A stretch of DNA of 64,000 bases, from assembly GCF_007655135.1 (NCBI RefSeq), contig NC_045127.1, positions 2,170,001-2,234,000 of the forward strand, given 5' to 3'. The notes beneath the pieces are model-generated. The model worked only from the letters and a program-made list of their open reading frames with translations, was not told where the DNA came from and did not search any database. This document shows positions 10,594 through 21,298 of this stretch, in pieces (the stretch's first letter is position 1; each line of letters opens with the position of its first letter). Origin of the DNA: Punica granatum. Taxonomy: Eukaryota > Streptophyta > Magnoliopsida > Myrtales > Lythraceae. Both the position numbers and the translations under genes were made by a program.

Positions 10594-12579
10594 ATGCTCC
10601 GTACACCTCACCTCTCCCTGCTACCAAAGCCCTCCGTCTTCCCGCTCCGGGCTCTTCCCGGAACCCACCGCCGCGCCATTTTCCTCAGTAAGTCGGAACT
10701 GGCAACACTAAGCTCCATGTATTCTAGCTGGGTTCTCAAAATTTGCTCTGTGACGTCTCACAGGAATTTATGCTCTGTCGAGCAACGACATTAAAGTGGG
10801 GACCAGCCTTGAAGTCGACGGAGCTCCCTGGAGAGTTCTTGGTACTCAATTCTCTCTACTCCCTCCCGTTTCCCTTTGTTCTCAGCTGATAGCATGTAAG
10901 ACAATGGCAGGTCAGAATGTGCGATGGGGGAATGAAACTTCATCTTTAGCCTTCTGCAAAGAGAGAGCCTTGGAGAATTTGGTCTTTAATGGCACTTGCT
11001 CAATGCAATTTCTAGAGATCTCAATCTTTCCAGGGGAGCTTCCCTTTTCGCATTTTTAGGGGATTATCACCATTTTCCAACTGCTGGTCTTTCCCTGTAG
11101 AGTTTCTTCATGTAAAGCCTGGGAAAGGAGCAGCCTTTGTGAGGACCAAACTCCGGAATTACATAACGGGGAACACTGTTGAGAAGACTTTTCGAGCTGC
11201 AAGTTCGGTATGCAGTTCCAAAATCTATACTCCGTTTGGATTCGCAATTGGATTTTAAAATTTTAACTCTACTAAAGTCAAACCAAAAAGGTTGGACCCA
11301 TACATAAATTCACATGCACCTCTATTATACTCAATTCAATTTTTAATACTAAATTCTCTCAATTATTCAATACCATTTCACACTTTTTCTCATAATTCAA
11401 CAAAACAATCATTACAATCCAATTAAAATCAAAACTCAACTCTACTCTACTATAAAATAAAACACACTTTTATTTGAATTTGACTTCTAACTGAATGAAA
11501 ATGGACTGTTGGAGGAACGACAAGTGATAATTCAATGCAAACTCAGTATAACATCTCTGATGAGGTTCTCTCGAGACATTTCTCTGTCGCGTATAATATC
11601 TGTGATATGGAATTGTCATTTGCTGTTGGTTAGTGCCTGAGTACTTGTGATTCTCAGTCGGCTGGGGGATTTTATAATGTTATTCAAACACCAACTGTTC
11701 ATCTTTTGCGTGCCTGAGTACGTCAGTTTTTCCCGTATTAGACAAATTCTGTCTCTTGATGGATGATCCAATGCAGCTTGATTCCACGTTAAATATGTTT
11801 AGTGTCTTAGTCCATAGATTGTACAGAATAGCCTTTCTGATGCTGACCTCTTTGCCAGATTGAAGAAGCTAATGTCTTCAAGGAAACCAAGCAGTTCACT
11901 TACAAGGATGGTTCGCAATTCGTGTTCATGGACTTGGTATGTTGCTTTGCTCTTAGTTTAACTCTTTTTTGTAGTAAGCCAGTTTGTCTTATTATTCTCC
12001 TTAGGGTGATTGATTTTGACGTTGGGAAGTTTCTTTATATATCACAGAGTACGTTCGAGGAAATTCGTCTCAATGAAGGTGATGTAGGTGACAAGACAAA
12101 GTGGCTCAAAGAGGGTATGAACTGCAATGTGTTGTTCTGGAATGGAAAGGTAACTCTGATCTTTCACCTATGGCTTACTTTGTAGATGAACTAAAATGTG
12201 ATACAATGCCAATGCCACTTCTCACAATTGAGCACATGGTCGTCGAGTGGTTTGCAGGTTATTGACTTTGAATTACCTATAACAGTCCAACTGACCATTG
12301 TAGATGTTGATCCTGGTCTTAAGGGTGACACCGCTCAAGGTAATGTTGTTTCCTTCTTAGCAGAAAATGAATCTCAAGGCGAAAAGGCAATTCATCAAGA
12401 ACCATTTACTCCATCTGAAAGGAAATTGCTGCTGACTGCATGTATTATTATTGGTCACAGGTGGGTCGAAACCAGCAAAACTTGATACAGGTGCTGTAGT
12501 GAACGTCCCATTATTCGTAAACATAGGTGATGAAATACTGGTGGATACAAGAACCGGGCAATACATGAGTCGGGCATGA
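10594..12579 (+). CDS. efp: Bacterial-type translation elongation factor P, organelle-targeted, 7 exons
   Basis: EF-P relieves ribosome stalling at polyproline; the bacterial type in plants serves mitochondria or plastids. Exons: 10594-10687, 10764-10841, 11101-11207, 11859-11936, 12048-12149, 12258-12339, 12461-12579. All junctions are GT-AG and phases agree, giving 219 residues. The first about 35 residues ([19 protein letters not shown]) are basic, Ser/Pro-rich and lack acidic residues, as in a transit peptide. The mature part begins [20 protein letters not shown]. The loop [14 protein letters not shown] carries Lys66 at the position modified in bacterial EF-P, and the C-terminal OB domain ([20 protein letters not shown]) and final [12 protein letters not shown] are present. 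Intron 3 carries a MITE on the opposite strand. The gene converges on the PPR gene, with 255 bp between the stop codons. Confidence 0.93.
11232..11466 (-). mobile_element. MITE inside EF-P intron 3
   Basis: Read on the minus strand this matches the elements at 47127-47432 and 50041-50487 over shared segments: a GTGTGTTT-type end, a GAGTTGAGTTTTGATTTTAATTGG block, TGTAATGATTG, GTTGAATTATGAGAAAAAGT and a GAGAGAATTTAGTATTAAAAATTGAA block. The other end retains CCGTTTGGATT. No target-site duplication can be fixed. It lies wholly within the 11208-11858 intron. Confidence 0.6.
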
Positions 12580-12834
12580 GTATTTCCCTGAGAATCCTTT
12601 GTGTGTATCAGAGCCATGCTGTGTTCATGAGGAGTAGATAGCAGAAGAGATTGCAAACCCTTCAGAAATCTCTTCTCGGAGTAATTTGTTCGTTTCTGTA
12701 TACATATTCGGGGGTTCCTCGGTGGTACACCATGCCTACTGTAACAATACAGTAAATTGTTGAGGCAAAGAAGGCAAAATTTTGTGCCCTGAAAGCTTAC
12801 ACTGGAGGTTGCGCAATTACAATGGTAGTCGTCT

Positions 12835-14403
12835 CTAAGACTTTTCAGTTTCTCGAAATTTCGGCTTCTTCTCGGGGATTACTCCTCTCTTCAGAGCAAT
12901 CCCATAAACATTACAAGCAGAGAAGGCCATTCCTTGCCTGTTAAACTCCTCTATCAGAATGTTGTAAGCCACTCTTCTTCTAGGATACATTCCTTCTTCC
13001 TCCATGAGGACCAAAAAAGACAATGCCTTCTCAAGCTTCCCCTCTCTGCAGAGCCCTCTCACGACATCCTCTAAAGTAATGATCCTCGGATGAAACCCTT
13101 CACCCATCATCTTCCGAACGCTCACCAAGGCCTCCTCGCTTTTCTTCTTGACCGAGAACAAACTTATCACAAGCCCATAAGTATCATCCTCGACTGCAAG
13201 ATTCTGAATCTGCATTTTGCTGAATAATTGGCCCGCATCCTCCAACAGATCAGAACCATTACCCTCCTTCAGTGAGGTCCTGCACAGGCCTCTAACTAGA
13301 ACGTTCATCATCCTCTCATCGACCTCAAACCCGGAATCCTCCATCTCCCAGTAAACCCGAAGGGCAGCTCTAGCCTTCCCCCACTTCAACAGCCCATGGA
13401 TCAAGGTTCTGTAGCTCACGCAGTCAGGCAGGCAGTTCCTCTCCTTCATCTGCCTTAGCATGCCAAGCCCTTTCCCAGGCCTCCCTTCTCTGCAATACCC
13501 ATCGAACAGCGTATTGTAAGTAACCACGCTCAAGCTCAAACCCATCCCCACGGCCTCCTCCAGTAGCTCCCTTGCCTCATCGGATCGACCAACCTTACAG
13601 AACCCATCCATGACCGCCGTATACGTGTAAACATCGGGCTTCACCGGTCCATTCCTCATTCCTTTCAGCATCTCGAGCGCCTCCTCGACCCTCCCAACGT
13701 AACAAAGCCCCTTAACCAGACAGTTATACGTCTGAACACTAGGACTGATCCCGATTCTAACCATTGTGTCGAACACCTCAAATGCTCCCTTCATCCTGCC
13801 CTTTCTGCAGTACGAGTTGCTCAACTCAGTCACGGTCGCAACCGTCGGAGACAACCCATTTTCCACCATGTGGTCAAAAACTCTCTTAGCTTCATCGGGT
13901 TGGCCCTTCTTGCAGTAGCACCTGATCATGGTGGAATACGTCCAAGAATCAGGGACCAACAGACCCTTTGACGACATGCTAGAGAAAGAGCTTAGAGCGA
14001 GGTCGGGCTCGTCGGCTAAGACCAGGGCCATTAGAAGGTTGTTCAGGTCAAGCGAGTCGTCCGTGCCAATCCCGCCATCACGCTGGGTCATCAGGAGGTC
14101 GAGGAACTCCGGTCTGTCGTGTTTGGGCACTGTTCTTATCCGCTCCACCAAGTACCGAACTTGAACTCTGCCGCTGCGTCGAGGGTTGACGTTGGGTTCT
14201 GGGTGCTGTACTTCTTCTGCGGTTCTGTTGATTTGGGTGGTTCGAGGTTGAATTGAGCAGGAGAGCAAAGGCTTCTGCTGGGTCTTCTTGTGATGGACTC
14301 CATGGGTTCTGATGCTCGAGAAGTGCTGATGGTACAGAGGAGGAGGAGATGGAAGGTGAGTCTGATGAAGGGGCAGTGAAGAAGGAAGATAAGGAGTTGG
14401 CAT
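12835..14403 (-). CDS. P-class pentatricopeptide repeat protein, intronless
   Basis: PPR proteins bind organellar RNA and act in its splicing, stability or translation. From the chosen start (MPTPYLPSSLP) the protein is 522 residues. It has a Ser/Pro/His-rich N-terminus suited to organelle import, then about nine 35-residue PPR units (for example PDSWTYSTMIRCYCKKGQ, PSVQTYNCLVKGLCYVGR, PDVYTYTAVMDGFCKVGR, LSVVTYNTLFDGYCREGR). No E, DYW or SMR domain follows the repeats, so it is a plain P-type. It ends in a basic tail KKPKFRETEKS. An in-frame ATG at 14505 would extend the N-terminus by 34 residues; I prefer 14403 because the extension lies in a low-complexity, G-run-containing leader. The single exon is typical of the family. 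The RNA target cannot be read from sequence by eye. Confidence 0.9.
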   Translation of the reverse strand: MPTPYLPSSLPLHQTHLPSPPPLYHQHFSSIRTHGVHHKKTQQKPLLSCSIQPRTTQINRTAEEVQHPEPNVNPRRSGRVQVRYLVERIRTVPKHDRPEFLDLLMTQRDGGIGTDDSLDLNNLLMALVLADEPDLALSSFSSMSSKGLLVPDSWTYSTMIRCYCKKGQPDEAKRVFDHMVENGLSPTVATVTELSNSYCRKGRMKGAFEVFDTMVRIGISPSVQTYNCLVKGLCYVGRVEEALEMLKGMRNGPVKPDVYTYTAVMDGFCKVGRSDEARELLEEAVGMGLSLSVVTYNTLFDGYCREGRPGKGLGMLRQMKERNCLPDCVSYRTLIHGLLKWGKARAALRVYWEMEDSGFEVDERMMNVLVRGLCRTSLKEGNGSDLLEDAGQLFSKMQIQNLAVEDDTYGLVISLFSVKKKSEEALVSVRKMMGEGFHPRIITLEDVVRGLCREGKLEKALSFLVLMEEEGMYPRRRVAYNILIEEFNRQGMAFSACNVYGIALKRGVIPEKKPKFRETEKS

Positions 14404-14989
14404 TTGGGGGGGGGGGAGGAAGAGGAAGAAGAAGGGAGGATGAAGACCGTGTTTGGATTGAGCGCGGCAGCAGCGGCCGGACGACCGTATATCATGAGTA
14501 TACATGTGAAAGGGCCAAACAATGGCAAAATCATATTTTCACATCCCAAAGTCTTACGCGCTAACCATTTTCACCTACTAAGCCTGGCAAGTGATTTTCA
14601 CATCACGGATTGCAAAGTATTTCCATAAAATTTACTATGCCAAGTAAGTGAATTTTCATATGGTTTGTGATAGACATTCGGATTCGATAAAACTTTTAGT
14701 CAAAACACAAACCAGCCTAATTTGGTGAGCAAATCGATTCGTGTTCAAATTACCTCTGTCATCTGTCATAAGTATGTTCTTCTGATGGAACTAATAAAAC
14801 CAATTACATTGTACATAGTAAGAAGAAGCATCGGTCTTTATGTATTATACTTCGTAGAGCAAAAAGAAGAGAAAAAAGAAGAAGAGGCATCGTTCCTACT
14901 GAAAATCATCCATCACGATCACTCTCTTCAAAATCCTAACTCCACAGAAACATTATCTTTGAGAGACTTTTTCGAAGCATCCGGTTCGT

Positions 14990-15406
14990 TCAGAACCGCA
15001 GCGATCTGCTAAAAGCTTTGGAATACACAGGAATAGGATTTGGATTAGTGATCGGACTAGGATTACTCTTGGAATAGTCTGCCACCGCACCCTTCTTGGT
15101 CTTGCTGCTGCTTCTCCTCCCGAGGAAGGGCTTCAGCAGCTTCTTCAGAACCTTCCTGATCCCCTGCCTGTGGTGCCGCCCTCCCTCCTGAGGCTGCGAG
15201 TCCCGCATTGCGCCCTGCAATGGGTTGGGGCGGATGGTGCTGGGCTCAGACAGGCTGCGGCCTAGGATGGCCTGGTTCAGCCGGGCCTCAAAGGAGAGCC
15301 TCTCGAACTGGTCCAGCAGAGTGCTCTGCTCGTCCCCGAACTTGTTCAAGACCACAGCTATCTCCTCCATTGGCTGTTGTAGTAGAAAGCTCCTCAACTT
15401 ACACAT
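14990..15406 (-). CDS. Small conserved-looking plant protein of unknown function
   Basis: This single-exon frame gives 138 residues from ATG 15406, or 126 from the next ATG at 15370 (MEEIAVVLNKFGDEQSTLLD). The N-terminal half is charged and helical-looking (LLDQFERLSFEARLNQAILG). The middle is polar, followed by a strongly basic patch (IRKVLKKLLKPFLGRRSSSK) that could bind membrane, nucleic acid or act as a nuclear signal. The tail is Ser/Asn/Pro-rich, ending SKAFSRSLRF. There is no signal peptide or membrane segment. I do not recognise a named domain, though the codon usage and the length of the frame support a real gene. It lies in tandem behind the PPR gene, on the same strand. Confidence 0.6.
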   Translation of the reverse strand: MCKLRSFLLQQPMEEIAVVLNKFGDEQSTLLDQFERLSFEARLNQAILGRSLSEPSTIRPNPLQGAMRDSQPQEGGRHHRQGIRKVLKKLLKPFLGRRSSSKTKKGAVADYSKSNPSPITNPNPIPVYSKAFSRSLRF

Positions 15407-17280
15407 ATGGAGAGGACAAAGAAGATGGAGGGAAGCTTAAAGGGACCTTGTGTTTGTTTTCTTGTGTATTTTAAGGTTGTCCTCGTGAATGAAGCTTTTA
15501 TTGCTGCAGGTAAGGCGAAGTTATTCTTCCTCGAATTCTTGGTCAATCCTTGATCAATTGTAAATACTGCAACAGCCGTTTGTATTCTATGCTTCGAGCA
15601 CGAGCGAAATACGTAACTATTGATGGATTTACAGGACAAGCCTTTCCGTATTCACGTCAAGCCAACATAGAGAGGATTGCAAGGTAAACAGTAAATCATG
15701 TCTTTGACGCTCGACACATCTTTAACACATCTGAACTCTCGTGCTGTCTCGAACGCAGGACTCATCGTACATGTACTATACCACGCGTAAAAGGTGTCGG
15801 GAAGTTCTTGTTAATTCACCTGCAAAAAGATCTGCCATCTAGACAAGAATAATGTTCTATGCTGTTGGATCAAGCAAGCGCAAAAGTGGAATGTCAAGAA
15901 GCATTGCGAATATGGAAAATTTTGGAAATGCCAAAACCCTCCTCGGAAGCAAAATAACTCACCTGCAAGAACATCTTCATTAAATGTTGGAGAAGATTTT
16001 GGTCTTTTAAGAGATTAGGTTGGGAGCCGATACGCAAGAACCCGAGAGATTCGAAAAGGATCAACCTTATCGATAAGTCGTATTAGTCCGTATGTATTAA
16101 CAAAATCGTATGTGCTACGGTTCGCATCCATACTCTGAGAATGTACTTTGCTCTCTTTTCACTTTTCCTTTTTGGAATTTCCTCTTTTTACCAACAAATC
16201 TCGCTTGCTCCTTTCTCTTTTTTGAATACAACATTGCCGCTTTTTTTTTTCCTGTTCTTTTTCGATGACCCCCAGACAACGTTTCCTATAAGGAACAAAG
16301 AGCTGGAGAATAAATGACGCTGAAGCATTTTTGTCAAAAAAAGGACTTAAGTTGGGACTTTCGGTCACAAGGCTTAAAATGGCCACAATTTATCGCACTC
16401 GAGTCATAATAACACAAAAAATAAAGTAATATCACAATCATCTGTCATTAACAGAATCCCAAGCGGGATATCTCAATACGGATTTATCAACAATCAATAC
16501 GAATTTATCTACAGTGATGTCCGACAATGCAGAACTGTCTAAACTCCTATGCACAGAGACGACATTCAAATATTTTTGTTTCGTTCTTTCGTAAGATAGA
16601 GATGAATTTTCACCCTGAAAGAAATTGAGGCACTTATTTTCGTACTTCTAATCCGAGCAAATATCATGTGAAGTTTACTCATTCATTCTCTTATATGTGT
16701 AATATCATCCATTCATAATGCTTAAAGCTCGATAGAGGAGATGAGCCTGGCCCAGAAGAAAATCTGGGCCCATAAATCTCGATCCAGTGGCCCGGATAGA
16801 GTAACCAATCACGGCCCATCAGCCCATTACTACTCGTTTCTTTCAATCAATTGCGTTGCGCTCCGTCCGTCTCTCTCAATAACTGACATGAAAACCGAGC
16901 GAGAGAGAGAGAGAGAGAGAGAGAGACGTTCTGCCATTTGCTCGCATTCGTCTTCGTCCCCCTCTTCGTTCCGTATCGATCGAATCTCCAAAGCCCTGCA
17001 ATTTCCAAGCTCCTCATCGCAGCCCAACTTCATTCAGTTGATATCTCTGATTCCGCGTCATCAGATACTGTTTTCGTTCAGCTCCCTTTGTTACGTGGAA
17101 GCTAAGCTGATTAATATTCAAGTTTTGTCGGATTTTTGCTGAAATTTTTGCAATTTAGTGGTGATTCTCGCGGAACATGAGTTCCTCCGGCCTCCTGTGG
17201 CGTCCGGTGGCTGGGGATTTTCTGTTCACGAGTTAAGAGCTGTTGGGATCTTCAGAAAGGCAGCTGAAGTTGCTGCTGTA
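15407..17280. other. Intergenic DNA with 5' leader of the following gene
   Basis: No recognisable gene lies here. A (GA)n run at 16902-16926 and CT/AT-rich DNA suggest the promoter and 5' UTR of the membrane-protein gene starting at 17281. Confidence 0.4.
16902..16926. repeat. (GA)n microsatellite in 5' region
   Basis: About 12 GA units lie some 355 bp upstream of the ATG at 17281. GA/CT tracts are bound by plant BPC proteins; whether this one is transcribed or regulatory is inference. Confidence 0.8.
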
Positions 17281-20200
17281 ATGGGCAAGAATGGATCGAT
17301 ATCGGTGCTTTTCGTGTTCTTGCTGATCACCGATGTCTCCAGTACCAACTTTGATCTGAATATCCGGAAGTTAGCAGCTTCAGAGCCTGCCAACAACTCT
17401 GCTCCTGCACAGGTAGATTCTTCTCGCTGTGTATAGTATATGCATCTCTTTGTGTGTTTCAATGTGTGTTTTGAGATACGACGTACGAGCTACATCTGAG
17501 CTAGATAAAAGTTTTCGGCTTTTGACGAGCTACCCAAGTTGGAAATTATGGTGTAGTTGCCAATTGCCATCCACTGAGCTGCTTATCAAAAAGTTTCCAT
17601 TAGAAAAGGTTCAGCTTACCTCTCGTACCAGATAGATAGCTTTGTGTTGAGATGACGTGATTTTATGTGCTGTAGGTGCCACCATTGCCAAACCCTGTTC
17701 CGAGCGCTGATAAATCAGACTCCATTGCAATCGATAAATCAAGTGGCAATAGCTCGAAAGATGTAGCCAAGAAACCTCCAAGTTCGGATAATGCAAGTCC
17801 AAACATTACTGTTTCGACGGGTCCCCAAACCTCAGACCAAACGGATAATAAAAGCAATAATGAGAAGAAGGACAACAGCAAGAAGTCCAGTCCTCCTCAA
17901 GGGGAGCAGAGTGACAAGAAACCAAGTCCTCCTCAGAGAGAGGAGACTAAGAAGAAAGCCAGTCCTCCTCAAGGGAAGGAGACTAACAAGAAATTGAGTC
18001 CTCCTGAAGCAAAGGAGATTCACCAGAAACTGAGTCCTCCTGAAGCGAAGGAGATTGACAGGAAAGTGAGTCCTCCCGAGGCTAAGGAGATTGACAAGAA
18101 AACAAGTTCTCCAACTGGAGTTCTTGAGAATTGTGATGGTAAAGGGAGGAAGTGCCAGATTCAGAGCACATTTACTGGCTGCATTCGGAATTTTGACTCT
18201 GGTATGACACCCATTGCCTCTTCCTATTGTAGAGGAAAGGACAGTATTACTGGAATTTATTGTTTCTTGCCCTTGTCACCAGTTTAAGATTAATTGTTTT
18301 GTCTCATTTCCTAAAAGTAGAGGAAAGAATTTGTTTCCTGGCTGAAAATGTAGTTGTAATTGATGTTGATTGTGTATGGTCTTATTATCTGAGTAGAGCA
18401 ATTTTGTCAAAAGTGAAATACATGTGCATGGCAAATTAGTTATTGTCCATGAACTGCAGATTCATACCATGCTCTATCTGCAAGGATAATAGTGTTGAAA
18501 TCTAGTTTCTAAACTGTAATCTGGCTATCTGGTGATGTTTCAGTATTACATACAACAGTAAGCTTTCTTTAATGGAATCTCATGGAAGGCAGTTGAATTC
18601 ATTATTCATGCTCTCTCATGCCCGGTTAAATTAACAGGCTCATGGTACGAGCCAGATTTTTGGTTTCATGATTTTGTGTTTCTTTCCATGATTTTATCAA
18701 CATATTTATTGCCACTTTTGTGGTGCTGTCTTTAAATTCTGAAGTCCTAGAAGAGGCAAATGATGAGGGATGTTGACACTACAGTTTCTGTCAAGCTCTA
18801 TTGCTGCATAGTTCCTCACACTCTGTCATTGCATATCGTGAATAGCATGAATAAGTGTTTGCTTTTTTACTTAAATGAAAGTAACTAATCCATGAATTTC
18901 TATTTAAGTAGATTCTAAGGAACTGGAGATTTTGGTTCAAAATGATGGGCAAGAGAATTTGAGCGTAAACCTTAGGGTGCCAACTTCAGCAAAAGATGAT
19001 AAGGAGAATGTTGAGGTACCAAACCACCGGATCACCAAGGTATAGATTCTCTCTTTGCTTCCTTATTAGTGTAGCCTGATTTCATATTACCTTCCTTCTG
19101 GAATAATGTCCAGATGGTCAGCTAATATGTACCGTCTCTTAAATTGTAGTTTTGGAGCATCTTTGATTATATGGGACTTCATTCCTTTCTATATTAAGAT
19201 GTTACATTATAATGAATGACAATGCAGTCTTCCTTAATTCAAAATTCGTCACATTATGTGCTATAAGTGCTTATATGGTAGGGGAAGAATCCTCCTGGTT
19301 TGGGAAGTATGGCTTCATTTCTTGGCAACCAACAATTCAAACTGTGGACTATTTATACTATAATATGGATAAGAGATAGCTGCTCTGCTAATGAATGTCA
19401 TCGTTCTTGTTTTAGTGGAGTCCTGCCCAAGTGGTTATTCTTCACTTGTTTCTTAAGTTTTTACCATAATTTTTCTTGAGTATTCTTCTATGTCATTTTA
19501 CTAGTAACAAAGCAACAATTGAAGCAAAGAAAGTTCTTAAATCAGTTTGCTCATAAATATCCCTTTAAAGTTGATCAAGTATTCTGAAGAGCTAAGAATG
19601 GACATTGAAAAGCTTTACGAAGGCTCATGCATCAATGGATCTCAGAGTTCTGCCTTTAACTCTTGGATAGAATGCAAAATGTAGAATACTCGATGCCATT
19701 AAATTCTTGAATGATGGAACAGAGCCTTTTTTTTTCCACCTTCTGCAGTGGAGCGTACACAATCCTCTTACTAGGCACTTTGTTCCTTTAGCCGATTGAT
19801 AGGTCCATCTCCTCTCGATCAAGCTGCTTAGAGGACCTGAATTGAAACTTCTCAACATTAACTAGCTGGCCTCTTGATCCCATCCCTAACATAAATCTTG
19901 GAATTTATAATGAAGGGAACTGGCATAAATTGCTTTGGAACCATCACAAATGTCGCGGTGAAGACAATTTAATTACAGTGCTTAGGTTCTTCTGGAATCA
20001 CTTCTACCCACGAGAAGAATGTTCTAACAAGACCTATTGAACTGGTTCAGTACTTGCTCGTCTCAGTTTATTCTTCACCAGTCTCACTAGTAAATTGTAC
20101 AGATCAGGTTTGGGCATTTATACAACTCGTGAATATTATTACATTGTTATAGGTAGGTTTTAAATAAAGTATACCTGTCATTCGTTTGCTTCATTTCTGG

Positions 20201-20699
20201 GCGTTGATGTTGCCTCACTCTTTTTCCTGTGTTTCTTGCTCAGATCAATATCTCCAATGTCATCGGAAAAGCCTCCAAAATTGTATTAAGTACTGGGAAT
20301 AAAGCGTGCGAGATTGATATTGGATTTCATCTGCCTGAGGAAAATGTTCCCTTCCACCTTCCTACTACTGAGGAGTTACTGACACCCATTAATGGTGCAT
20401 ACTTCCTGATCATTACGGTGATAACTTTCGGAGGGGTGTGGGCCTGCTGCAAGTTCACAAAGAGGAGAAGGCACGGCTCTGTCGCTTATCAAGAGCTCGA
20501 AATGGCTTCACCAGAAACTGTGTCCGCAGCCAATGTAGAAACAGCGGAAGGCTGGGACCAAGGGTGGGATGATGATTGGGATGAAGAGAACTCGGTGAAG
20601 TCTCCAGTTGTTAGACTACATGCAGGCAATATCTCTGCCAATGGCCTTACTGCCCGACCCACTAACAGGGATGGGTGGGAAAACGACTGGAATAATTAG
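17281..20699 (+). CDS. Type I membrane protein of unknown function with SPP repeats, 4 exons
   Basis: Exons 17281-17412, 17676-18201, 18912-19039 and 20244-20699 join in phase into 413 residues. Residues 1-21 (MGKNGSISVLFVFLLITDVSS) form a signal peptide. Residues about 80-155 hold seven tandem 11-residue units of the form KKxSPPxxxEx. A Cys-containing ectodomain follows (LENCDGKGRKCQI, FTGCIRNF, then a beta-rich segment to about 300). One membrane helix lies at about 312-330 (YFLIITVITFGGVWACC), followed by basic KRRRH and an acidic, Trp-rich cytosolic tail (GWDQGWDDDWDEE) ending GWENDWNN. This layout suggests a secreted-pathway or cell-surface protein with a wall-like Pro/Lys-rich stalk. 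I know plant proteins of this shape only as uncharacterised membrane proteins. Short Trp/acidic motifs could bind trafficking adaptors, but that is speculation. Confidence 0.82.
17880..18110 (+). repeat. 33-bp coding tandem repeat, about seven units
   Basis: Tandem 33-bp units with the core AGTCCTCCT encode KKxSPPxxxEx in exon 2 of the membrane-protein gene. The last three units are the most alike (SPPEAKEIDKK type), which suggests recent unequal exchange. Unit number probably varies between alleles. Confidence 0.85.
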
Positions 20700-21256
20700 G
20701 AGTTCAATGATGCAGCAGAGAGATTGAAAAGAGAACTTCTACAAGAAAATCACAGAGAACATCCCTTGCACGATGTTCGAACCCGAGCAAAATAGTCATT
20801 AGAAAGTTTTGTTCCTCTTGAAATGACAGGAGGTTAAGGTTGCGGTTATCGCTGTAATTCTTCTTGTTATTGGCCTGATAGATTGTATAGTTCATCACCA
20901 CCACATCTCCAAAAGAGCACATGCGGATACATAACAATACAAATCTAAATTCTCCGGTCCAACTCTTTTGTTCTGAAATGTTCCATGCCGGATGTAAAAA
21001 AACACTACTTCCCGAGAAGTTCATCCGCGTTTGTTTTATAGGCTAATTTTTTTCGACAACTTCATCTTCCACATCCGAAATGTCGTTTTGCCTGCCTCTT
21101 CTCGGAATTTCCCTGTCTTTACCTTTGCAACGTATTTGTTGGGCTCTACCAAACTTACGAGACCATTTGGGGATGGAAACATCGACTAAAACACAGTTGA
21201 AAACATGGGAAGAAAAGCTTTGCAAAGCACTGCACAGAATCAGAATGAATGATCGA

Positions 21257-21257
<1 letters not shown>

Positions 21258-21296
<39 letters not shown>

Positions 21297-21298
21297 TA
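21258..21298. repeat. (TTA)n microsatellite, about 13 units
   Basis: Trinucleotide run in intergenic DNA. A (TA)n run follows at about 21337-21361. Confidence 0.9.

Noticed and set aside
13928..14628. Plus-strand ORFs over the PPR gene and its leader
   Set aside because: Antisense to a clear PPR frame; composition follows the PPR codons.
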